64,000 bases of DNA from Callorhinus ursinus. Taxonomy: Eukaryota > Chordata > Mammalia > Carnivora > Otariidae. The notes beneath the pieces are model-generated. The model ran no database searches and had not been told where the DNA came from. It worked only from the letters and a program-made list of their open reading frames with translations. This document shows positions 21,030 through 31,773 of this stretch, piece by piece (positions within the stretch are counted from its first letter, which is position 1; each line of letters starts with the position of its first letter). The stretch spans positions 17,248,023 through 17,312,022 of the forward strand of contig NW_020312785.1 in assembly GCF_003265705.1 (NCBI RefSeq). The letters run 5' to 3'. Both the position numbers and the translations under genes were made by a program.

Positions 21030-22365
21030 AAATCAACTTTCACAACCTATTGAATGGGAGAAAGTATTTGGTAAATCACATATTTGATGAGGGGTTAATA
21101 CTCAAAATATATAAAGAAGTCATACAACTTAATAGCAAAAACCAAAATAGTACAATTTTACAAACAAAAATAGTACAATTAAAAAATGGGCAGAGGATCT
21201 GAATAGATGCTTTTCCAAGACAGACATACAGATGGCCAAAAGATACAAAAAAGATGCTCAACATCACTCATCATCAGGGAAATGCAAATCAAAACCACAA
21301 TGAGATATCAACTCACACCTTTTAGAATGGCTATTATCAAAAAGGTAAGAAATAAATAGTATTGGCAAGGATGTGAAGAAAAGGGAATCCTTGTACACTG
21401 TTCAAGGGAATATAAATTGGTGCAGCTACTACGAAAAACATTATGGAGGTTCCTCAAAAAAAATAAAAATAGAGGGGCACCTGGGTGGCTCAGTTGGTTA
21501 AGCATCTATCTTTGGCTTGGGTCATGATCTCAGGGTCCTGGGATCGAGCCCCGCATCGGGCTCACTGCTCAGCAGAGAGCTTGCTACTCCCTTCCCTCTG
21601 CTGTTCCCTCTGCTTGTTCTCTCTCTCTCTCTCTCTCTCTGTCAAATAAATAAACTCTTTTTAAAAAATAGAATTACCATATGATCCAGCAATTCCATTT
21701 CTGAATATTTATCTGAACAAAACAAAAACACTAACTTAAAAAAATTTATGCACAGAATGTTCATTGCAGCCTTATTTACAACAACTAAGATATGGATACA
21801 AGTGTCCACTGATAGATCAAAAGGTAAAAAAGATGTGATACATTATTTGCAATAGAATATTATTCAGCCATAAAAAAGAATGAAATCTTGTCATTTGTGA
21901 CAATATGGATGAAACTTGAGAACATTATGCTAAATGAAATAGTCAGACAGGGAAAGAGAAATACCATATGATCTCACTTATATGTGGAATCTAAAAAAAC
22001 CAAAATAGAGAACAGATTGGTGGTTGCCGGAAGCAGGGAATGGGGGGTTTGGACCTGGCAAAATTGATGAAGGGAGTCAAAAGGTACAAACTTCCAGTTA
22101 TAAAATAAACAAGTCATGGGATGTAATGTATAGCATGGCAACTCTAGTTAATGGTACTGTATTACATATTTGAAAGTTGCATATTTGAAGAGAACAACTT
22201 TTAAAATTCTCATCACAAGTATGTATGTAAGTATGTATGATAACAGATGTTAGCTAGATTTATTGTGGTGATAATTTTGCAATATATACAAATATTAAAT
22301 CATCATGTACACATCAAGTTAATATAATGTTGAATGTCAATTATATCTCAAAAAAATAAAAATTT
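21030..22365 (+). mobile_element. L1 (L1MA/MB-like) 3' end
   Basis: The ORF2 C-terminal region and a full 3' UTR are present. Early blocks are 'ACAACCTATTGAATGGGAGA' and 'AAAATGGGCAGAGGATCTGA'. Then come 'ATCACTCATCATCAGGGAAA', 'GAATATTATTCAGCCATAAA' and 'CATATGATCTCACTTATATG'. The 3' UTR ends with 'TTAATGGTACTGTATTACAT' and 'AAATCATCATGTACACATCA' and a 'TCAATTATATCTCAAAAAAA' tail. Stops and indels are scattered. A SINE interrupts it. Confidence 0.9.
21474..21667 (+). mobile_element. SINE inside the L1
   Basis: A full SINE from GGGGCACCTGGGTGGCTCAG to AAATAAATAAAC and poly-A. A direct repeat A(A)AAATAGA flanks it. L1 ORF2 sequence resumes immediately as 'ATTACCATATGATCCAGCAA'. Confidence 0.95.
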
Positions 22366-23848
22366 TAAAAAGTAAATAAAATCAAATTTCCTGTTCATTA
22401 ACAAAAAGAAAGTATTAACAAGGATATTGCCATATTTTATTTAAAAATCGCCTTACTCAGTAATAAGTTATAATATGAAGGTTCTAAGATGGGAAAGATC
22501 AGAAATGGATATTCTTAGGATGTGAATGGGTAATATGATCAGTTGTACAATCAATTTTATTTTCTTTGTTAGAGAGAGTAGTTGTCATGTCCTGTTCCCT
22601 TTAGCTGCTCTAAGAATCTTCCCTAGATAAAGATTGATTTATTCAAAATGTTTATGTAAAGAACAGATAACCGGAGGGGGATTAAAATACACGCACACAC
22701 ACACACACACATACACAGAATCATTTATCACAAATATAATAAACAGAAAGGCAGTGAAAGGAATACAGAACTATTATAAGAAAAGGCAGAGCTGAGCCTG
22801 TTACTTGCTCCTTTGTGCAATTGTGAAGTCTTGTTTTGATCTGTCTAGCACGCTTTTCCTGACTACATCAATAGAACTGACTGGTCATGGTTATGGATAC
22901 AGTCTGCAGATTTTATCAATAAATGCAGGGACAAATTTAAGGGTCATAATCACAAAATGCACATTTTATAAAATAGCATCCTACTAACCAACCTGAGCTG
23001 AATTTTAAAACAAACCATGCTTTCTTCCCTCCCCTGTCAATAAATCTCTCGTCTTTTATACAGATAGTTACTCGAAGGCACAGAGAAACAGGCTTTGGTA
23101 AATCCACCCCTGCAAAAAGAGCTTCTGATTTTTATGCTGTGCCAGAAACTCAGCTTTGGATAAAAGTGCTTTATTATTACATTTAACTCATTTATTACCT
23201 CTCTCCCTTGGGACTTCAAAAATTGGGTTAGGACTACAGCTTGAACAGACTCCCTTTCTAATCCTTAAAAGCCATTGTAATGGAGTATTATCTGGATACA
23301 AACAGCATCCATTTCAGAGTACTTACCACTGTTATCACGTGCTTTGTAAAGGAGTCTTATCCATCTTAAATGCTTTCATTGTACCTTATTGAAATGACTA
23401 CTTAGAATTCACATTTTCAGCGGACTCTAAAGTAATTATGCTGCAGTTTTTTTCTAACTGCCCCAACCTCACACATTCCTATTTATTGATTTTAACATTT
23501 ATGTGACTTCTTTTCTTCTCCTGTGGCGCTACTGTACTTGAAATTTGGTGGATGATTTCTACTACATCTCTGGGCATATTTCCTCTTCCTAATTCCTACT
23601 TGCTGTCATGAACTGCTTTATTATTGGTCTCATTTCTCACTTTCTTCAAGTTTGTGCCATTCATTTAGACTCATCCAACACTTGATTTACTGCAGTGCTT
23701 TGTGAAATTACCTTGAGGTATGTTACTTGAAATCCTGAAGTTAATGCAAACCTCGCCAATTAAATGATTACCTAGGTATCACTCTTTGGCTTTAAATGTT
23801 TCCTATTACCCTGTGTTCCATAGTAGAAATTACACTCAATGACTGTAT
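22361..23848. other. Unassigned stretch with a (CA)n repeat
   Basis: Contains a (CA)n microsatellite at about 22688-22718. The 60-78-codon frames on both strands (22805-22987, 23037-23219, 23156-23392) show no domain and overlap in opposite senses. I see no gene. Confidence 0.55.
22688..22718. repeat. (CA)n microsatellite
   Basis: About 12 CA units with one G and one T interruption. Confidence 0.95.
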
Positions 23849-23864
23849 TAGAAATACCACTCAA

Positions 23865-24058
23865 GGAGTGCCTGGGTGGCTCAGTTGGTTAAACATCTGC
23901 CTTCAGCTCAGATCATGATCATGGGATCCTAGGATCAAGCTCCAAGTCGGGCTCCCTGCTCAGTGGGAAGTCTGTATCTCTCTCTCCCTCTGGCCCTCTC
24001 CCTGCATCTCCTCTCTCTCTCTCCCTCTCTCAAGTAAATAAATAAAATCTTTAAAAAA
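23865..24058 (+). mobile_element. SINE with perfect 13 bp TSD
   Basis: A full SINE (GGAGTGCCTGGGTGGCTCAG ... AAATAAATAAAATC, poly-A). The TSD AAATACCACTCAA is identical at 23852-23864 and 24059-24071, which suggests a fairly recent insertion. Confidence 0.96.
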
Positions 24059-24071
24059 AAATACCACTCAA

Positions 24072-25138
24072 ATAATTGACTACCTGAGTCAAATTATTGG
24101 TCAACATATTAAAGGGAATAAATTCATCTCTGGAATATTACTCATCTATTTAATTTCAGACTACTTTCTCTTGGGATGTGATATACAAAGTATGACACTC
24201 ATTATTTCTACATCCAGCCTCTCTTTCAATTGAGAAAAGATACTTTTTAACAATATTAAAATAAAATTATGGGTAATCACTCATGAAGGGGTATTACCTA
24301 TGCAACAATTATTTATCGACATTTTGATAATCTAAGCTTTCCATATTAATTTTGTCATTTCTCTATTGAGTGATGTCCACTTCCAAAGCAACTTTTGACT
24401 GAAGCAATTTCATCTTCAAAATAGATGGATTATTCTGTCTCTTCCTAGAGTTTTTATTTCACTTCCCATTTGATCAGTTTGCTTTAGCCCACTGCACAAT
24501 AGGACAAGGCCCAGATTATCTTGCCCTTCGCTCTCACCCCATCAGGCCAACCACAGTGATTGTGCTGACTTGTTGATCCTCCTCATGTTACTGGGTATAC
24601 TTAATTATCCTGTCTGTTCTTTTTCCCATGTGGCCAAGTTGGAAAACCATTCTTGGCTGCTGTCTTGCACAGAGAGACAGACAACTGGAGCAGACAACTC
24701 GCACTGATATCCCTGGCACATGGACAGGCAAACTTTTCACACTCCAAGTGATTTTGCCATTGGAGCGATTAGGTCTGCTTGCAAATATCTCAATAAAGAT
24801 CACCATTAAGTTTTCAAATGTATGCATTGTTGTAGAACATGTTTAAGACACTGTATCTATCCCATATGCTTATTCATTGATGTGTGCTTATTTCTATACT
24901 ACATGCTTGCTAGCTGAGCAAACATTACTTGGCCCTTAAGAACCATGAAAAACACCATATTATGTTGTTTTTCCTTCAAAACCTAATGTCTGAGAAAACT
25001 GCAGTCACTGCAGGAAATACAGAGAAAAGTAATTAGAGATTTAGCCCATTTACTTTCATTTGGTTTTACAAAGTGTTGAAAAAAGCACAACAGCGAAAAT
25101 AACCAAGAGAGTGGTAACTAAGTATTTAATTCAATAAC
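24072..25138. other. Unassigned, unique-looking stretch
   Basis: No recognisable repeat. The part at about 24480-24850 is somewhat richer in G+C than its surroundings and has overlapping open frames on both strands (79 codons minus at 24588-24827, 72 codons plus at 24628-24846). I recognise no protein family in either. It is a candidate for conservation testing, not a gene call. Confidence 0.5.
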
Positions 25139-25154
25139 AAAGCAAATACTATAG

Positions 25155-25322
25155 GGACACCTGGGTGGTGCAGTTGTTTAAGTGTCCAACTCTTGGTTTT
25201 GGCTCAGGTCATGATCTCAGAGTGGAGTCTGCTTTGGATTTTCTCTCTCTCCCTCTGCCTCTCCCCCCAAACTCAATCTCTCTCTCTCTCTCTCTCAAAT
25301 AAATAAATAAATCTCAAAAAAA
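25155..25322 (+). mobile_element. SINE with 16 bp TSD, internal deletion
   Basis: The head is GGACACCTGGGTGGTGCAGT. It lacks the central 'GGGATCGAGCCCC..' part, jumping from 'CATGATCTCAGAG' to 'TGGAGTCTGCTTTGG'. The TSD AAAGCAAATA(C)(T/C)ATAG is at 25139-25154 and 25323-25338. Confidence 0.95.
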
Positions 25323-25727
25323 AAAGCAAATACCATAGATAGGGAAAAAAACTAATTCAAACACATGAGATTACAAACACACAAAGAGAACATTACATGG
25401 TGTATTGTAGTTTGTATCAAAACCAGCCTAATTTTCTTTAGGAAACAACTTAAACCTTGATGCAGTTCTATTGAACTTTAGACTACTGAAACCCAATGTT
25501 TCTTCCCTTGGTAACGAGAGAAATTGACTTCCAACTCTGCTAGTTCACTCTGCAGTTTGTTCCACTGTAGAATATGGTATTCAGGTGCCTTCTTTCAGAT
25601 ATCAATCATCCATGGGTAAAAGAGATTTCAAATGTCCTGAAAACAATGATCCTAATTACAGACCTTGTGACATCTCTACTTCTGGACTCATCTTTTGAAT
25701 ACACAAATATCTAATAGCATCATATGG

Positions 25728-25865
25728 TGACAGATGATAACTACACTTATGGTGAACACAGCATAACATACAGACTTATTGAATCACTATGTTGTACATC
25801 TGAAACTACTATAACATTGGGTGTCAACTAACTTCCATCAAAAAGTTAAAATAAATAAAAACAAA
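25728..25865 (+). mobile_element. L1 3' terminus, 5'-truncated
   Basis: Ends with the L1 3' UTR series 'GAATCACTATGTTGTACATC', 'TGAAACTACTATAACATTGG', 'TGTCAACTAACTTC' and AAAATAAATAAAAAC. Confidence 0.8.
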
Positions 25866-26750
25866 GATGTAAAGATTGATTTCCTAAAAAAGTATCCTGT
25901 GGGTACTTAGGACTAAAAAAGTCTGTTAGTGAAAAGCATTATTTATATATTTAAGTTTTTGATACTGTATTTTGAACCTCTTTGTCTTGGCGCCCCACAA
26001 TGTTGAATATTCAAGATAAAATTACCCTCTAAGTCTCCCATTCTTTCATATTTCCTTAGAATTCTCTCTTCGCAATGTCAACATACAATGAACTTTAATA
26101 CTATTGATAACTGCATTAAAAAAAAAAACCACAGGAAAATAAAGAAACTGTGCAGCTCAAGTGAGATATGTGTGGAATTTATAAGCAAACTTTGTCAATA
26201 TAAATTGGCATTATAAATAAATTTCAAAATATTAACTTACTCTTATGCTGTTTGTTTTATTCAGATTGATCACCTTCCAGAGCATCACAGAGACATATAG
26301 TTCAGTTAAGATATAGGTACAGTTTAGGCCCAGGAATGTCACAGAGAAATATTAAAATTTGTAGTTCTCAGCCACTTTCTATGGCATTTTAAAAATTTTA
26401 CAAGAACAGGGAACCTCATAAAATAGTATCCTATTTTTCATTTTGTATATTGGTATGGAATATATGCGACCAAGTACCCATATCTGGAATTGTATGTAAG
26501 GAAAAAGTAGCTAAGGATGACATAGAGTCCCAAAGAAAAGTTGGAGGGAAATGGGAGAAATGGATAGTGCCTGATATGGATGCTTTAGTATCACTTTCTT
26601 TGAGATGAGACAAAAGATATTCCCCAAGTAATCCTCACTTGCTCCAGAAAGTAGAACTATAGCCCTAGAAGATTTGTTCACCAGAACATTTACTAAAACA
26701 CCCAGTTACTCTTTCTTTATTGTGGATCCAAGCAAATAAGAAAGTAAAAT
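25866..26750. other. Unassigned stretch
   Basis: AT-rich, with a poly-A run at about 26117. No gene or named repeat seen. Confidence 0.5.
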
Positions 26751-26762
26751 ATATTTAGGACA

Positions 26763-26971
26763 GGGCACCTGGGTGGCTCAGTCAGTCTGCCTTTGGCTCA
26801 GGTCATGATCCCAGAGTCCTGGCATCAAGTCCCATGTCCGGCTCCCTGCCCTGCGGGGAGCCTGCTTCTCCCTCTGCCTCCTGATCCCCCTGCTTGTGCT
26901 CTCTCTCTCACTCTCTCTCTCTCAAATAAATAAAGTCTTTAAAATATATATATATTATATATATATATATG
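26763..26971 (+). mobile_element. SINE with 11 bp TSD and (TA)n tail
   Basis: The head is GGGCACCTGGGTGGCTCAGT with an 11 bp deletion of the 'GTTAAGCATC' part. The tail has become a (TA)n run. The TSD TATTTA(G/A)GACA is at 26752-26762 and 26972-26982. Confidence 0.95.
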
Positions 26972-26982
26972 TATTTAAGACA

Positions 26983-27780
26983 ATTTACCAAATTTACTAA
27001 ACGTTAACAATGATCTTATTTCTATTTTAACCTTCATGGCGATTGACAAAATTCAGAATCATTTTACTTATTTGTAATATGGAAAAATAAAGTCATCTTT
27101 AGCTTTAATAAAGATACAGGACTATATTGCAGTTGCAGAGTATACAGTGATGAGTCTGAGTTATTCTAAAGACTAATAGAAATAAGACTAATTACTTGAA
27201 ATTTTACTACATACTTGTGTTGTCTTTTCCACGGGGTTACAGACAGAGGTTTATAGGAGACTCTCGAAATTAACTTTGATCTTTAATAACCCTAAATCTC
27301 CACTAAAATCTGTTATGGCTCTTGTACTATATATTTCCTCCCAACCTAAATCAAAGTTTGAACTATTGTCAAAAAAATATTATAATGAATTTATGTGGGA
27401 AGATCCAGGTGGAATTATATGGTGATTCACTACACAGACTTTAAAATTTCACATTTTTTTAAAGTTTAAATATAAAATTTAATATTTTATCTCCTAACAA
27501 GTAGTAAAATAACTCTTCTTTTATGATAAAAATGCTCCTCAAGACCAAAAAGGACAAACTGAATTCCAGAGAAATCCCAGAATTTAAGGTATCAAATTGT
27601 AGAATTAAATTTAGATAAACTATAAACCATAACCTTCAAAAATCTGAAGCCTAAATTTAGTCATTCACACACTTAGGGACAAAGTGACCTCCTTCTTTTA
27701 CTACACACATTCATTTACATCCAAAGGAATTCTGTAATCAGCCAAGCCCTCCTCTGCCTCCAAACTGTAGTCAAAAAATA
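26983..27780. other. Unassigned AT-rich stretch
   Basis: No gene or clear repeat. Confidence 0.5.
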
Positions 27781-27784
27781 AAGA

Positions 27785-28090
27785 AAAACTGCTGGAAGCG
27801 CAGTTGTAGTAAAGGGTTGTGTTTATTAGCCAGGTGGACACAAGAGCCAAGCTTTTGACAGCCAACTGCAATGGTTTTTTCCTTGGGCATTTATGTTAAA
27901 GCATGTTATTTCCTACTTTATATACATGCAAATTTTATTAGCACCAGAATGATTTCTCTTTCATTCAGAGGAAGGCATAATTTAATACCATGCCTGAGTA
28001 CTCAGTATTTTGTTTTGCTTTTCCAAACTGCAAGCTATTACCAGAACACATTTATTGAAACCTAACAGGGCACAGCTTGCCCCGTGAAAG
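27785..28090 (-). mobile_element. Possible solitary LTR
   Basis: Read on the minus strand, the left end looks like an LTR R/U5: 'GCTAATAAACACAACCC' (containing AATAAA) followed by 'AACTGCGCTTCCAGCAG'. This resembles how many ERV LTRs finish. The U3 side is not recognisable and no target duplication was found, so this is tentative. Confidence 0.3.
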
Positions 28091-28599
28091 GCAGAATTAC
28101 ATATGGCACCACCTGGAGGTCTTCTGAAGAGTAAAGTCAAAGATAAGGAACTAAGTACACATACAAAGTACAGTCACCCACTTACTGTTATTGAGTGTGG
28201 GTAAAGGAAACAATTACCCTCTGTTGAAGCAGTCATTTATTTTTCAAGCAGTGCCTCGTTTCTCAATTTGTAAGTCAACTCTAAGACTTATAAATGTATA
28301 TAGTGGAAAAGCTCTTGGAAATAATTGATGAAGTAGATTTTTAAAAAGGCAAAACTCTCATTGATTACCCTTTAGTTAGAAGGACTAGCTGTTTTCCTGG
28401 TTCGTTCTTTTCTGTGTATGCACCAAAAATTAAAGAGTCCTGAGAGGTTTTGGAAGGCTGAGCCCATAAGAGACATTGCAGCCAACGAAAGAACAGAAGA
28501 AATATCTCCTTCATGAACCAGAAATTACATATCGATTATATATCAATCTGAATTGGCTGGCATGTCCCCATAATGAAAATAGAGCAATTGCTTATTTTT

Positions 28600-29317
28600 T
28601 TCCAGCTTTACTGAGGTATGATTGACAAATAAAAGTGGTATATATTTAAGTTGTGCAACATGATGGTTTTGTTTTTTCCAAAGGTGTATAATATGATTTA
28701 ATACACAGATACTATAAAATGATTACCACAATCAAGTTCATTAACATATTCATTATTTCACAAAGTTAACTTTTTTTGTGGTGACAATACTTAAGATCTA
28801 CTTTCTTAGCAAATTTCAAGAACACAACACAGTATTATTAACTATAATCATCATATTATACTTTAAACCCCCAGAACTTATCTTAAAAACTGAAAGTTTG
28901 TAGCCTTTGACCAACATCTCCACATTTCCTCCACCCTCAGCCCCTGGCAACCACAATTCTATTCTCTCATTTTATGAGTTTGACACTTTTTTTTTTTAAA
29001 GATTTTATTTATTTATTTGAGAGAGAGGGAATGAGAGACAGAGAGCACGAGAGGGAAGAGGGTCAGAGGAGCCCGATGTGGGACTCGATCCTGGGACTCC
29101 AGGATCATGACCTGAGGCAAAGGCATTCGCTTAACCAACTGAGCCACCAGGTGCCCAAGTTTGACACTTTTACATTACGCATGTGAGATCACACAGCAGT
29201 TGTCTTTCTGTGTCTTGCTTACTTCAGTAACATATGTCCTCCAGTTTCATTTATGCTTTCCCAAGTGGCAGGATTTCCATCTTTATGGTGGAATAATATT
29301 CCTGTGTGTGTGCATAC
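28600..29317 (-). mobile_element. L1 3' part of a 5'-inverted insertion
   Basis: Antisense L1 3' UTR of an old type ('CCAGCTTTACTGAGGTATGA', 'CACAATCAAGTTCATTAACA', 'CCCCTGGCAACCACAATTCT'). The antisense ORF2 end follows ('TGTCTTTCTGTGTCTTGCTT', 'GTGGCAGGATTTCCATCTTT', 'GGTGGAATAATATTCC'). At 29318 the orientation flips. A younger SINE interrupts it at 28991-29157. Confidence 0.85.
28991..29157 (-). mobile_element. SINE with perfect 14 bp TSD inside L1
   Basis: Antisense SINE from poly-T, AAAGATTTTATTTATTTATT to 'TGAGCCACCAGGTGCCC'. The TSD AGTTTGACACTTTT is identical at 28977-28990 and 29158-29171. Confidence 0.96.
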
Positions 29318-29462
29318 ACACCACAAAATGGCCAACAGGTATTTGAAGAGGTGCTTAACATCACTAATTATCAGGGAAATGAAAATCAAAACCACAAAAA
29401 AATATCACCTTACACCTCTTAGGATGGCTAGTACCAGGAAAACAAAAGATAGTAAGTATTGG
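29318..29462 (+). mobile_element. Inverted 5' part of the same L1
   Basis: Sense-orientation ORF2: 'GGCCAACAGGTATTTGAAGA', 'CATCACTAATTATCAGGGAA', 'TCAAAACCACAAAAAAATAT' and 'CTCTTAGGATGGCTAGTACC'. This ORF2 region lies upstream of the part at 29200-29317, so it is the 5' segment of the same insertion in inverted orientation, with a short piece lost between. Confidence 0.8.
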
Positions 29463-29785
29463 TTCCCTCAGCTCCCTTACCAGCTCCCTCCTAAAACAGG
29501 AAGTAGTTCAGTTTAAATGTTCTCTCAGTTGAGAAAAGCAACAGGCAAAATAAGTGGACGTTATGTATGCATGTGTGTAATTAGAGTGAATTCTAAATAA
29601 CATCATTTTATTTTTTTAAGATTTTATTTATTTATTTGACAGAGAGAGACACAGTGAGAGAGAGAACACAAGCAGGGGGAGTGGGAGAGGGAGAAGCAGG
29701 CTCCTGGCTGAGCAGGGAGCCTGATGTGGGGCTCGATCCCAGGACCCTGGGATCATGACCTGAGCCGAAGGCAGACGCTTTAATG
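29463..29785. repeat. Duplicated ~320 bp segment, copy 1 (truncated)
   Basis: Near-identical to 31417-31735 in the same orientation. By eye I count about four substitutions and one 4 bp indel (AATT at about 29580). It contains ~140 bp of non-repeat sequence plus a minus-strand SINE. That SINE stops at ...GACGCTTTAATG, before its head, and unrelated sequence follows. Copy 2 has the complete SINE with both TSDs, so copy 1 is the derived copy. Confidence 0.95.
29611..29785 (-). mobile_element. SINE missing its 5' head (duplicate copy)
   Basis: Antisense SINE carried along in the duplicated segment. The left TSD (TAAATAACATCATTTTA at 29594-29610) is present. The head and right TSD are absent, because the duplicated block ends inside the element. 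Confidence 0.93.
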
Positions 29786-30780
29786 TCACTCTAATGGAAC
29801 TACCTTAATACAAAGCTATTAAGAAATAGGCTTCTTTGTTTTCTGATTAATGGACCGAGAAAAGAGGTAGCTGCACCAACTATACTTTCATTAAACTCCT
29901 GGCCTCAGTCACAACACAGGATCCTCTCCCAGTGTGGACAAAATCCCTCTTAATAAAGGGTATTAAACAATGTAAGGGGATGGTGGTCACTTCTCTAATC
30001 AAGCCTAATAATTTCTGGGCCCCCAAACTAATCTGGTTATTCGAAGTTAATCCAAGCGCTCAGGCCAAAAATGTTAAACAAAAAAATAGAATATATCAAT
30101 TATGACCCTATTCTTTGATAAAGATTCAGTCACCTTTTAGTGGTTTTCACCTACTAGCTTTAGAAATTGTCACCTGCTCCTTAATGATCTATCACCCCCA
30201 GAATAGAAGGCTTAATCTTATTGTTTGTATATAATCAAGATCTTCTTTTTAGAATTGAGAGCCTATTTCTTATTAGCCCAACTGTTTTATATTCCCTGCT
30301 AAAACTAAATTTTATACTTCAGGATTTCACACTCATTTGCATTATTAATGACTAAAATAAGATTGTTACTTTCACAAACAAAACAATGTTTGTTTTGCAT
30401 TCCTAAACCTCCAAGGGCAAGATAATCCCAAGGAGGAAGTTAAGCCATCTCCTTTACAAAACTATACCACCTGGGGTTCTTAATGACAACCACATATCAG
30501 CACCCACTCCAAATTAGGTAGAGGAGCAAGAAGTTACTTAACCTGTGTATGCTCTGGGGCAGAACTTTATTTCTCCCAAGTGAGTTGGGGTAAGGGAGAA
30601 ACATATGTGTCTCTAATAATTCTTTCTAGCCTCATCAAACAGAAAACACTCAAATATTCTAAGGCTGATACCAGCTACAACCTCACTTTCTTTCTTCCTG
30701 TGTGCCCTGTACAAAAAGTTATTATAACAATCCACACAGACTGAGGCACTTGGTAAACTGTGCTCAGCAAGTTACATGTA
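29786..30780. other. Unassigned stretch between duplicate copies
   Basis: No gene. A frame without a start codon is open for roughly 80 codons from about 29887, but I recognise no motif and treat it as chance or an unidentified old insertion. AT-rich sequence follows. Confidence 0.45.
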
Positions 30781-30799
30781 ATTTTCTCAGTTCTTTGAA

Positions 30800-30965
30800 C
30801 AAATGTCTGAAATAGTCACTGTCTGCATTTCCCAGTGAGGGAACAGAGGCTTAGATGGGTCAAGTGCTTTACTGAAGGTCACACAGTAAGAGACACAGAA
30901 CAAAGTCAAGTAAAAATCTGATTTCAGAAACCACTTTCTTAACCACAATACCATGTTGCCTAAGT
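30800..30965 (+). repeat. MIR SINE
   Basis: It has the MIR series 'TGCATTTCCCAGTGAGGGAA', 'CAGAGGCTTAGATGGGTCAA', 'AAGGTCACACAGTAAGAGAC' and 'CTTTCTTAACCACAATACCA'. Copies of MIR in many mammals keep exactly these blocks. Confidence 0.85.
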
Positions 30966-31416
30966 GTGATGGGCCGCAATAGGGAAAATTTAAATTTTGA
31001 TATTGACTGCCTGATTCAGTCTGCTGATACATCTTATTGTGTGGAATAGTATCTATCCTACATTAAACAATGCTACCTATCTTTTGAGATAATTACTTCT
31101 CTTATAAAGAGAAAAAAATAAATCGCTGGAAAAGTCTCTGCTAATTTTGAAGTGTATGTAACAAGGATAATGTTTATTCCAAGTATAAACTTTGATTACT
31201 CTTATAAGCAGCAGCAACACTACTTATTAGTATTAAGTTATTCATTTATGATTTAAATTCATGAACAATATCCAGCTATAATTAATATTTCTATAATGAA
31301 AGCTCTGTAGTACGAATCTTGCTAAATATTTGTACTGTTTCCCCATGCTATATTTAAAAAGATTATGTTAAGTTAGCGGTTTAAGTATCACATGGGAACT
31401 TAGGGAACAAAATAGC

Positions 31417-31735
31417 TTCCCTCGGCTCCATTACCAGCTCCCTCCTAAAACAGGAAGTAGTTCAGTTTAAATGTTCTCTCAGTTGAGAAAAGCAACAGGC
31501 AAAATAAGTGGACGTTATGTATGCATGTGTGTAGAGTGAATTCTAAATAACATCATTTTATTTTTTTAAGATTTTATTTATTTATTTGACAGAGAGAGAC
31601 ACAGTGAGAGAGAGAACACAAGCAGGGGGAGTGGGAGAGGGAGAAGCAGGCTCCTGGCTGAGCAGGGAGCCTGATGTGGGGCTCCATCCCAGGACCCTGG
31701 GATCATGACCTGAGCCGAAGGCAGACGCTTTAATG
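31417..31735. repeat. Duplicated ~320 bp segment, copy 2 (source)
   Basis: Matches 29463-29785. Here the sequence continues through the SINE head to the second TSD, so this is the ancestral site from which the other copy arose. Confidence 0.95.
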
Positions 31736-31756
31736 ACTGAGCCACCCAGGTGCCCC
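31561..31756 (-). mobile_element. SINE with perfect 17 bp TSD
   Basis: Complete antisense SINE, with a head reading as 'GACTGAGCCACCCAGGTGCC' at its right end. The TSD TAAATAACATCATTTTA is at 31544-31560 and 31757-31773. An open frame (63 codons minus, 31578-31769) is the well-known antisense SINE frame, not a gene. Confidence 0.97.
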
Positions 31757-31773
31757 TAAATAACATCATTTTA

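Noticed and set aside
29887..30150. Start-less plus frame of ~80 codons as retroviral or host coding remnant
   Set aside because: I see no motif of any known protein; AT-rich DNA easily gives such a frame.
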